In this document: in pieces, positions 1 through 8,327 of the stretch
Layout of the letters: each line of letters opens with the position of its first letter
How positions within the stretch are numbered: position 1 is the first letter of the stretch
Origin: an uncultured Paracoccaceae bacterium
GTDB taxonomy: Bacteria > Pseudomonadota > Alphaproteobacteria > Rhodobacterales > Rhodobacteraceae
Direction of reading: 5' to 3'
Assembly: GCA_937922155.1 (NCBI GenBank)
Contig: CAKZVL010000018.1
Coordinates: 1-64,000 of the forward strand
DNA: 64,000 nt
Notes under the pieces: model-generated
What the model was told of the DNA's origin: nothing
The model's input: only the letters and a program-made list of their open reading frames with translations
Database searches by the model: none
Program-made: the position numbers and the translations under genes

Positions 1-654
1 GTCGCGAAAGGCGCGACGTTTCATCATGTGCGGGCCCAAGGACGCGATCACGAACGTCGTGCTGTCACGCATAGTTTTGCACGGGTTGCTGAGGATGCGG
101 TTTTCAAGTCGTTTACCATGACTTTTAACGGTGTTCTAACGCGCAATGAGTGCATCATCGACATTGTCGGTGACAATGCCACCGCCCATGTTGCGGGCGT
201 TTGCGTTGGGGACGGTGCTGATTTCCATCATGACGACACTGTTTTCATCACCCATGATGCGCTGAATGGCGAAAGCCGTCAGGTGTTTAAGAAAGTGTTG
301 CGCAATGGTGCGACCGGGGTTTTTCAGGGCAAGATCCTTGTGAAGGCGGGCGCGCAAAAGACGGATGGGTATCAGATCAGTCAATCGCTTTTGCTGGATG
401 ACGACAGCCAGTTTTTGGCCAAGCCTGAGCTGGAAATCTATGCCGATGACGTGGCCTGTTCGCATGGGTCCACCTCTGGTGCGATTGATGAGGATGCGCT
501 GTTTTATCTGCAATCGCGCGGTGTGCCATTGGATGAGGCCACGAACCTTTTGACGCTGGCGTTTTTGGCCGAAGCTTTGGAAGAGATTGCAGATGACGCT
601 ATCGCGGATGATTTGCGTGACCGTCTAGAGCGCTGGTTGGCGCGACATAGCTGA
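1..654 (+). CDS. sufD: Fe-S cluster assembly protein SufD, C-terminal part (5' truncated by window edge)
   Basis: Frame 1 is open from base 1 (VAKGATFHHVRAQGRDHERRAVTHSFARV...); SufB/SufD C-terminal beta-helix motifs; sufS lies downstream. Confidence 0.9.
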   Translation, partial: VAKGATFHHVRAQGRDHERRAVTHSFARVAEDAVFKSFTMTFNGVLTRNECIIDIVGDNATAHVAGVCVGDGADFHHDDTVFITHDALNGESRQVFKKVLRNGATGVFQGKILVKAGAQKTDGYQISQSLLLDDDSQFLAKPELEIYADDVACSHGSTSGAIDEDALFYLQSRGVPLDEATNLLTLAFLAEALEEIADDAIADDLRDRLERWLARHS

Positions 655-1139
655 TGGCAGTGACCACAGATATTGTGCGCACTTGGCGCGGCCCCGGTGC
701 TGTGATGCGTGATTTGCTGGCGCAGGGCCCGCGCGAGGATCGTGCGGTGGCCTATGTGATGGCGGCGTGTTTGGTGGTGTTTATTTCCTCCCTGCCGGGC
801 ATACAGTACAACGTGGTTTTGGGGGACGGCGATTTTCAGCGCGATGCGAGCTATTCGTTCCTGATGTGGATCATGGTAATGCCGTTGTTTTTCTATGGCT
901 TAGCGGCTGTTTTGCATCTGATTGCACGGGTGTTTGGCGGCAAGGGGACGTTTTACAGCGCGCGGCTTGCGCTGTTTTGGTCGCTGCTGGCCTCGACGCC
1001 TGTTCTGCTGCTGTACGGGCTGGTGCGCGGGTTCATCGGACCCGGCCTTGAGGCGGATATCGTCGGGGCGGTTTGGGTCGTCGGCTTTTTCTGGTTCTTG
1101 ATCCAAACGTTACGCGTAGCGGAGAGCGACAATGCCTGA
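654..1139 (+). CDS. Yip1-family integral membrane protein (paralogue 1)
   Basis: 161 aa, multiple hydrophobic segments; TGATG overlap with sufD stop. Confidence 0.7.
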   Translation: MAVTTDIVRTWRGPGAVMRDLLAQGPREDRAVAYVMAACLVVFISSLPGIQYNVVLGDGDFQRDASYSFLMWIMVMPLFFYGLAAVLHLIARVFGGKGTFYSARLALFWSLLASTPVLLLYGLVRGFIGPGLEADIVGAVWVVGFFWFLIQTLRVAESDNA

Positions 1140-1728
1140 TGATGTCCAAGGTTTTCTGCGCCTAGTCGGTCAATCCTTTGCTGATCCGGCCAATGCGGCG
1201 CGCACCGTTTATGCCCATCGTTATGAACGAGGGGTCTTGTGGTCATTGGTGATTTTGGTGACCGCGCTGAGCGTGGTGTTTTTGGTCGCGAGCTATGCCG
1301 TAACCGGAGTACCCGAAGAGCTGCGCGAAGTGGCGGCAAACATCACGCCGTTTGCCATTGCGATGATTTTGGGATCGACCTTAGTGATGATGGTTTTTGC
1401 CATTTATTTTATCGGGCGAACGCTAGGCGGGACTGGGCATTTTCCTGAAACGCTGATGTGTGTCGTTTGGTTGCAAGTGTTGAGCCTTGCGTTGCAGATC
1501 GTTCAGATTCTTGCCTTGCTGGTATTGCCTCCATTGGCGGGTATTGTATCGCTGATTGGCTTTGGTCTTTTGCTTTATGCGCTTGGACATTTTATCAATG
1601 AATTACATGGCTTTAACAGCCTTTTTAAATCCTTTGGCACCTTTGCATTGGCGATCATGGGGATGGGCTTTGGCCTTGCCATGATTATCAGCTTGGTGGT
1701 CGGTGTTGCAGCACCGGGAGTGGTGTGA
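1132..1728 (+). CDS. Yip1-family integral membrane protein (paralogue 2)
   Basis: 198 aa, multiple TM segments; overlaps the preceding gene; similar layout to paralogue 1. Confidence 0.7.
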   Translation: MPDDVQGFLRLVGQSFADPANAARTVYAHRYERGVLWSLVILVTALSVVFLVASYAVTGVPEELREVAANITPFAIAMILGSTLVMMVFAIYFIGRTLGGTGHFPETLMCVVWLQVLSLALQIVQILALLVLPPLAGIVSLIGFGLLLYALGHFINELHGFNSLFKSFGTFALAIMGMGFGLAMIISLVVGVAAPGVV

Positions 1729-2945
1729 TGTTTGACGTTCAAAAAGTGCGTGCCGATTTCCCGATTTTGAGCCGTGAGGTGAATGGCAAGCCGTTGGTCT
1801 ATCTAGACAACGGTGCCTCTGCCCAGAAACCGCAGGTTGTGATTGATGCGGTCACGAAGGGATATGCAGAGGAATATGCGAATGTGCATCGCGGTTTGCA
1901 TTATTTGTCCAACCTTGCCACCGATAAATATGAAGCCGTGCGCGGCACGATTGGTCGTTTCTTAAACGCGCCCGAGGACAATATCATTTTCAATTCCGGT
2001 ACCACCGAGGGCATCAACATGGTTGCCTATGGTTGGGCCGCGCCGAGGTTGCAGGCGGGGGATGAGATCGTTTTGTCGATCATGGAACACCACGCCAATA
2101 TCGTCCCGTGGCATTTTTTGCGCGAACGTCAGGGTGTTGTGATCAAGTGGGTCGATGTGGATGCCAATGGCGATCTTGACCCGCAGGCTGTCATTGATGC
2201 GATTGGTCCTAAGACAAAGCTGGTGGCGGTGACGCATATGTCCAACGTGTTGGGAACAGTTGTGGATGTCAAAGCGATCTGCGCGGGCGCCCATGCAAAG
2301 GGCGTTCCGGTTCTGATCGATGGATCGCAATCGGCGGTTCATATGCCTGTTGATCTGAGCGACATTGACTGTGATTTCTATGCGATCACGGGGCACAAGC
2401 TATATGGGCCTAGCGGGTCCGGTGCGATTTATGTCAGCCCTGAGCGGATGTCAGAGATCCAGCCCTTTATGGGTGGCGGCGATATGATCCGCGATGTGCG
2501 TCGCGATGGTGTGGATTACAACGATGCGCCGATGAGGTTTGAGGCGGGCACACCGGGGATTGTACAGACCATCGGTTTGGGCGTTGCGCTGGACTATATG
2601 ATGGCGATCGGCATGGAGAATATCGCCGCCCATGAAAATGCGCTGCGCGACTATGCACGCGACCGTTTGGATGGGTTGAGCTGGTTGTCGGTGCAGGGGC
2701 GGTCGGCCACGAAGGGTGCGATTTTTTCCTTTACCATTGATGGGGCCGCCCATGCGCATGACATCTCAACCGTGCTGGATAAAAAGGGCGTCGCGGTGCG
2801 CGCTGGCACCCATTGCGCGATGCCGTTGATGGAAAGCATGGGGGTTGGTGCGACGTGCCGTGCGTCGTTTGGCGTTTATAACACCACCGATGAGGTGGAT
2901 GTTCTGATCGATGCGCTGGAGCTGTGTCACGATCTGTTTGGCTAA
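1728..2945 (+). CDS. sufS: Cysteine desulfurase SufS
   Basis: PLP aminotransferase class V: YLDNGASAQKP, MEHHANIVPW, TGHKLYGPSG, RAGTHCAMPLM; ATG at 1728 overlaps the upstream stop. Confidence 0.95.
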   Translation: MFDVQKVRADFPILSREVNGKPLVYLDNGASAQKPQVVIDAVTKGYAEEYANVHRGLHYLSNLATDKYEAVRGTIGRFLNAPEDNIIFNSGTTEGINMVAYGWAAPRLQAGDEIVLSIMEHHANIVPWHFLRERQGVVIKWVDVDANGDLDPQAVIDAIGPKTKLVAVTHMSNVLGTVVDVKAICAGAHAKGVPVLIDGSQSAVHMPVDLSDIDCDFYAITGHKLYGPSGSGAIYVSPERMSEIQPFMGGGDMIRDVRRDGVDYNDAPMRFEAGTPGIVQTIGLGVALDYMMAIGMENIAAHENALRDYARDRLDGLSWLSVQGRSATKGAIFSFTIDGAAHAHDISTVLDKKGVAVRAGTHCAMPLMESMGVGATCRASFGVYNTTDEVDVLIDALELCHDLFG

Positions 2946-3002
2946 GTAACGCGGGAATTGATCATTGCGACCGCCCTGCGCCGGGCTTATAGGTGGCAGA
3001 AC

Positions 3003-3079
<77 letters not shown>

Positions 3080-3173
3080 ATTTCATTACAACTCGCCGAT
3101 ACCGTCGCCATTGCCAGTGCTGCGCATTGTGGCGCATGTTGTTGGGGAATGAAACAGCAGCAGGGTGCGGGAT

Positions 3174-6100
3174 ATGACGGCTCCGATCTTTTCGAACCGA
3201 AAGCGTCCGTTTCATTTGGGTCCGTTTCCGTTGGAGCGGCTTGCGCGCCGTTCAGACGGGGTGATCCCGGCTGATATCCCGCCGATGGAGCCTGTGGATT
3301 TTACTGGACGCCCGCGAGAGTCGTTGGTCAACGCGTTGAGCGAGTATCAGGCGATGTTGGATGCTTTGGGGGACGGGTTGGTCAGCAAGACCAAGGCCAA
3401 GTGCCCCGAGGATTTGGACGAACGCGCGCGCCACATCAAATCCTTTGGTTATTTCCAAGACGCGCCGATGGTGGGTATCGGGACGTTTGCGCCCGACATG
3501 ATGTTGGACGCACCGATCCGCAACCCTGAGATTGGGCGGTTGGCGGAAGAGTTGAAGACCAAGCAGGTCACATCGTTGGCCGCGGGCATTGATGGGATCA
3601 TGGCGGATCTGAAAGACAGCATGGTCGCGCCGCCCAAGTCGGTTGAGGGGCACAGCCATACGGTTGTTCTGCTGTATGATTATGGCCGCGATCCGGCGCG
3701 CGATGAGGCGGGATACGAATGGCTGTCGGATGCGCAGGCCCATCGCGCCTGTGTGCGGGGCAGTGAGACGGCGGTGGTTTTGGCCAATTATTTCCGTGTT
3801 TTGGGCTATGACGCAAAGGTGCATAGCGGCGCGTCGAGCGATGTGGATTTGAACAAGCTTGCGGCGGCCGCGGGCCTTGCCTGCGTGGAAGACGGGCGTT
3901 TGGTCAATCCGTTTGTGGGGCATCGGTTTAAGGTTGTCGCGGTGACGACCAATTTTGCGATGACGCCGGATGGGCCCTTGGCGCCGATGGCGGATCAACC
4001 CAAGTCGCTGACCACGGGACTGGCGTGGAAAACGGGTTGGGCTGCGCCCAAGAACGCGCGCACCTTGGATCCGTTTGCCAATCGCCCCTATGCGATGGGG
4101 CCGCATCCGTTTGAAACGTTGAAGCGGGTGGAAAAGCCAACGACCTATATTGATGAGGCCCGCGTTGCCCGTGTGCCCAAGCGCGCTGATATGTTTGCAA
4201 GGTCTAAGTTTGGCGACATGGGCAAAGCCAATCAAGAGGCGACGCGCGATGGGTTTTTTGCCGCGAAATCCCCGGTGGCCAGCGCGGTGCGTCGCCCGTT
4301 GGGGGCGTTTGTGGTTTTGCAAGGCGGACCACCTGCGGATAATATCCCCGATGATGCCAAAGACCCAGCGCGCAATGCAGAGGCGATTAAGGCTGCATCC
4401 TATTTCCTAGGGGTGGATGCTGTTGGCATTTCGCGCTGTCCAGACTGGGCGTGGTATTCGCATGATGCCAATGGCGATGAGATTGTGCCCACGCAGCACA
4501 ACGCCATCAGTTTCATCATCGACCAAGGGTTTGAGACGACCGAAGGATCATCGGGGGATGATTGGATTGCGGTGGCGCAATCCATGCGCGCCTATTTGAG
4601 GTTTTCGTTGTTGGGGGGGATCATCGCAAAGCAAATTCGGAACCTTGGATATTCCGCCAAGAGCCATACCAGTATGGACGGTGAGGTGTTGCAGCCGCCG
4701 CTGTTGCTTTTGTCGGGATTGGGCGAGGTGAGCCGGATTGGGGAGGTGATTGTGAACCCGTTTTTGGGGCCGCGCCTAAAATCCGGTGTGATTACCACCG
4801 ATATGCCGCTGGCCCATGATCAGCCGATTGATTTTGGGATGCAGGCGTTTTGTGAGTCTTGCAACAAATGTGCCCGCGAATGTCCGTCTGGCGCCATTAC
4901 GGCGGGGCCAAAGCTGATGTTCAATGGCTATGAGATTTGGAAGTCGGACAGTCAGAAATGCACGACCTATCGCATTACACAAAAGGGCGGGGCGATGTGT
5001 GGGCGCTGCATGAAGACGTGCCCGTGGAACATGGAAGGATTGCAGCACCAAAAACCGCTGCGCTGGATGGCGATGAATGTGCCGTCGATGGCGGGTGTGT
5101 TGGCCAAGATGGACGATGTGGTCGGCAATGGCCGGATCAACCCGCAAAAGCGGTGGTGGTGGGATATGAAGGCGGATCGTGATGGCAAGATCGAGATGAT
5201 TGGCGCCCAAGATGATCCGCCAAACTATCGCGAGTTGGATACAAAGCTGGGCCTGAAATACGAGGATCAGACGCTTGCCGTTTATCCCGCCAATCTGGCG
5301 CCGCACCCTTGGCCGTTTCCGTTTCCGATGGATCGGGAAAAAGGGATTGAGGCCTATCAGGCGATGATCACAGCGCAAGAGTATCAACGCCGCCTCGACG
5401 CAGGCGCGGATCACCCGACAGAGCATCGACTGGCCCCGGCAGAGGAGTCGCCCGTGATACGGGTTGAGGTCACCTTGGCGCAGCAGATGACGGATAAGGT
5501 AAGCAAATATGAATTGCGCGCTGTTGATGGTGCGCCGTTGCCGGAATGGACGGCGGGCGCGCATTTGGACATTGTGGTGACGCCGGAGTATTTCCGTCAG
5601 TATTCGCTGTGCAGTGATCCGGCGGATCGCAGCAAATATGAGGTTGCCGTTCTGCGCGAGGACGCGGGGCGCGGTGGGTCAAAGTTGTTGCATCGGATTT
5701 TTTCGCAGGGCCGCAAGATATTTGTGTCAAAGCCGATCAATCATTTCCCGCTTGCCAAGGGAGACAAGCATTTCCTGATGGGGGGCGGGATCGGTGTCAC
5801 GCCGATGATTGCCTTTGCCCACGAATGTTATGCCAAGGGTTTTGATTTTGAATTTCATTATTCTGCATCGCGCCGAGCCGATGCGGGGTTTTTGGAAGAC
5901 CTTAGCCATGTGGCGTGGGCGGATCGGGTAAAGCTCTATCTTTCGAACGAAGGGACGCGGGCGGATTTGGATGCGATCCTAGCGGGGTATAGGCCGGGGT
6001 GGCAGGTTTATACCTGTGGGCCAGAGCGGTATATGACCGGTGTGATAGAGGCGGCAGAGCGTCAGGGGTTTCCTGATGACGCACGCCATCTTGAGTATTT

Positions 6101-6398
6101 TTCTGTACCCGAGGTGCCAGAATACGAGAACCATGATTTCACGTTGCGATTGGCGCAATCGGGCAGGGAATTCGCGGTACCTGCGGATAAAAGTGCGGCA
6201 GATGTGTTGATCGAAAACGGGTTTGCTGTTGATCTGAAATGTTCTGACGGGATTTGCGGGGTGTGCAAATGTGGGATCGTGTCGGGCGAGGTGGAGCACC
6301 GTGATTTTGTTTTGTCCAATGCGCAGCGCAAAGACGCGGTGATCCTGTGTCAGTCGCGGGCGGCACAGCCGGGGGGCATTGGTGAGATTGATCTTTGA
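3174..6398 (+). CDS. Catabolic-type (respiration-independent) reductive dehalogenase fused to FMN/NAD(P)H/[2Fe-2S] oxidoreductase
   Basis: About 1075 aa (alternative start 3165). Two ferredoxin motifs CESCNKCARECP and CTTYRITQKGGAMCGRCMKTCP in the RdhA domain; RQYSLCSDP flavin motif; GGGIGVTPMIAF NAD(P) site; C-terminal CSDGICGVCKCG...ILCQ plant-type [2Fe-2S]; no Tat signal. Architecture as in BhbA/NpRdhA. Confidence 0.88.
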   Translation: MTAPIFSNRKRPFHLGPFPLERLARRSDGVIPADIPPMEPVDFTGRPRESLVNALSEYQAMLDALGDGLVSKTKAKCPEDLDERARHIKSFGYFQDAPMVGIGTFAPDMMLDAPIRNPEIGRLAEELKTKQVTSLAAGIDGIMADLKDSMVAPPKSVEGHSHTVVLLYDYGRDPARDEAGYEWLSDAQAHRACVRGSETAVVLANYFRVLGYDAKVHSGASSDVDLNKLAAAAGLACVEDGRLVNPFVGHRFKVVAVTTNFAMTPDGPLAPMADQPKSLTTGLAWKTGWAAPKNARTLDPFANRPYAMGPHPFETLKRVEKPTTYIDEARVARVPKRADMFARSKFGDMGKANQEATRDGFFAAKSPVASAVRRPLGAFVVLQGGPPADNIPDDAKDPARNAEAIKAASYFLGVDAVGISRCPDWAWYSHDANGDEIVPTQHNAISFIIDQGFETTEGSSGDDWIAVAQSMRAYLRFSLLGGIIAKQIRNLGYSAKSHTSMDGEVLQPPLLLLSGLGEVSRIGEVIVNPFLGPRLKSGVITTDMPLAHDQPIDFGMQAFCESCNKCARECPSGAITAGPKLMFNGYEIWKSDSQKCTTYRITQKGGAMCGRCMKTCPWNMEGLQHQKPLRWMAMNVPSMAGVLAKMDDVVGNGRINPQKRWWWDMKADRDGKIEMIGAQDDPPNYRELDTKLGLKYEDQTLAVYPANLAPHPWPFPFPMDREKGIEAYQAMITAQEYQRRLDAGADHPTEHRLAPAEESPVIRVEVTLAQQMTDKVSKYELRAVDGAPLPEWTAGAHLDIVVTPEYFRQYSLCSDPADRSKYEVAVLREDAGRGGSKLLHRIFSQGRKIFVSKPINHFPLAKGDKHFLMGGGIGVTPMIAFAHECYAKGFDFEFHYSASRRADAGFLEDLSHVAWADRVKLYLSNEGTRADLDAILAGYRPGWQVYTCGPERYMTGVIEAAERQGFPDDARHLEYFSVPEVPEYENHDFTLRLAQSGREFAVPADKSAADVLIENGFAVDLKCSDGICGVCKCGIVSGEVEHRDFVLSNAQRKDAVILCQSRAAQPGGIGEIDL

Positions 6399-6423
6399 GG
6401 GTCGGCCTTTGGGACGTATTCTA

Positions 6424-7881
6424 TCAGGACATGCTTTGCGGTAGGCGGATGACAAAGGCGCTGCCTGCATCGACGTCGGATGTGCACCAAATTTGCCCGT
6501 TGTGACGTTCGACGATCTTGCGACAGGTGGCAAGGCCAAGGCCGGTGCCCTTGTAGGTTTCCGCGCTCCACAAGCGTTTGAGCGGTGCAAAAATAACTTC
6601 TAGGTGCTTTGTTGGAATACCGATGCCGTTGTCTTGGACGACGACAAGATCACTCCCTTCGGTTTTGATTTTGACCGCGGGTGTTTTGCTGTCGTTGTAT
6701 TTGAGGGCGTTGTCGATCAGGTTTTGAAACAGCTGGACGAGTTGCGGGCGATGCCCTTCGATCGTGGGGAGGTCGCCGATTTCCACGACGGCCCCTTTTT
6801 CCGCAATGGTGAGGGATACGTTTTCTTTGGCGGCTTTGGCCGCTTGGCTGAGGCACACTTGAGAGAATTTCACATTGCCATCGAGCAGCGCGTAGACCTC
6901 AAGCGCGTCAACAAGTTCGGTGGCGGATTTTGTGACCAGTCGCTGCGTTTCCAGCAGGGTTTCCATTTCAGAGACATTGCCGTTGTTTCCCTCAACCACT
7001 GCGTATTCGCCCAAGGCCCGCACGTTGCGCAGCGGGGCGCGCAGATCGTGGACGAGGACGTTTAGAAAGCGGCGGCGTTCCTCTTCTTGATTGGCGACTT
7101 TTGCTTCGAGCATTGTCCGACTCATCGCGTTTTCAATCGCGGTTTTGAGGTAAGGCGGGGTGAGGCGTTGTTTGATTAGGTAATCGGAGGCACCCGCCTT
7201 GATGGAGGTTGCTGCGACCTCTTCCGTGCCTTGACCGGTGAGCATGACCACGGGGTGAAAGGGAGAGATGTCTCTGATTTTGGTGAGGACTGTTAGGCCA
7301 TCTTCGGCCTCTAGTCGGTAATCAAGGATCGTGCAATCGACGCTGTTGTTGACAAAGAACGCCAGCGCCTCATCGCCGGTTGCCACTGCTTTGACCTTGA
7401 TGTCCTGATGAAGGTTTTGGATCATGTCGGCGATGAAGTTTCGGTCGTCTTCGTTGTCTTCGACCAGCAGGACTTGCCGATGGCCACGGTCCAGCGAGGC
7501 GAGGCCGCGTTTTTGTTCGCTGTCTTCGACGGCGGCGGCGACCATCGCGCTGAGCCCTTGGGATGTCAGGTCTTGTTTCAACACCAATCCGTTGGCGCCG
7601 GCGTTGTCTGATATGCGGCCCAGATCAGCGTGGTGGCGTCCGGTCATCAGAAAAATCGGCAGATAAAGGGAGCGCGCGCGGAACGCAGCGAGAACGGATA
7701 AGCCATCCGCCCCGGCGAGCCGATGGTCCAGCAGGACGCAATCGGTGCCAAACTCATGGAAATGATCCAAGGCTTGGTCGCCGGTTCCAAAGGTGTGAAC
7801 AACAAAATCAGCACTTTTGCTGGCCAGTTCTTTAAGGAACTCACGGTCTTGGGGGCCGTCGTCGATAATCATCAGTCGCAT
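6424..7881 (-). CDS. Hybrid REC-REC-HisKA-HATPase sensor kinase/response regulator
   Basis: Two receiver domains (LMIIDDGPQD...LLDHRL; LLVEDNEDD...ILDYRL), H-box VHDLRAPLR, G-box GTGLGLATCRKIV; start MRLMIIDD at 7881 overlaps the upstream stop (TAATG). Confidence 0.88.
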   Translation of the reverse strand: MRLMIIDDGPQDREFLKELASKSADFVVHTFGTGDQALDHFHEFGTDCVLLDHRLAGADGLSVLAAFRARSLYLPIFLMTGRHHADLGRISDNAGANGLVLKQDLTSQGLSAMVAAAVEDSEQKRGLASLDRGHRQVLLVEDNEDDRNFIADMIQNLHQDIKVKAVATGDEALAFFVNNSVDCTILDYRLEAEDGLTVLTKIRDISPFHPVVMLTGQGTEEVAATSIKAGASDYLIKQRLTPPYLKTAIENAMSRTMLEAKVANQEEERRRFLNVLVHDLRAPLRNVRALGEYAVVEGNNGNVSEMETLLETQRLVTKSATELVDALEVYALLDGNVKFSQVCLSQAAKAAKENVSLTIAEKGAVVEIGDLPTIEGHRPQLVQLFQNLIDNALKYNDSKTPAVKIKTEGSDLVVVQDNGIGIPTKHLEVIFAPLKRLWSAETYKGTGLGLATCRKIVERHNGQIWCTSDVDAGSAFVIRLPQSMS

Positions 7882-8327
7882 TATTTTGGCGCCGGTAACA
7901 GAACGATTTGGAACCAATAATCCCGCAACCGCGCAATGGATTTAATGAACCCGTCTAGGTCGACAGGTTTGACGATGTAGCTGTTGGCCCCTTGGTGGTA
8001 GCAATCGTCGATGTCTGTTTGATCCCTTGAACTGGTCATGACGACGACGGGCACGGATTTGAGTCTGGGATCTGCCTTGATGATCGACAAAACTTCGCGC
8101 CCGTCGGTTCCTGGAAGGTTCAGGTCCAGCAAGATCAAACACGGCAGTTCAGGTTTGGTGGAGCTGAATTTTCCCGCGCCGCGCAGGTAGTCCAATCCGT
8201 CATCGCCGGTTTCACAATGAAAGATTGGGTTGGCCAGATTGTTATCTTGGGTCAAAGCCGCCACGCAGGCTTCGTAATCATCGATTGTGTCCTCGATGAT
8301 GAGTATTGTGGAAGTGGAGTTCATCAA
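7881..8327 (-). CDS. Single-domain response regulator, Rcp1-like
   Basis: 148 aa REC: ILIIEDTIDDYEAC, LILLDLNLPGTDGREVL, VVVMTSS, SYIVKPVDLDGF. Confidence 0.9.
   Translation of the reverse strand: MMNSTSTILIIEDTIDDYEACVAALTQDNNLANPIFHCETGDDGLDYLRGAGKFSSTKPELPCLILLDLNLPGTDGREVLSIIKADPRLKSVPVVVMTSSRDQTDIDDCYHQGANSYIVKPVDLDGFIKSIARLRDYWFQIVLLPAPK

Noticed and set aside
3252-4322. 356-aa antisense ORF opposite the reductive dehalogenase (also 4776-5564, 5979-6590)
   Set aside because: Low-complexity Arg/His/Pro-rich translations with no domain sense; typical antisense shadow of high-GC codon bias
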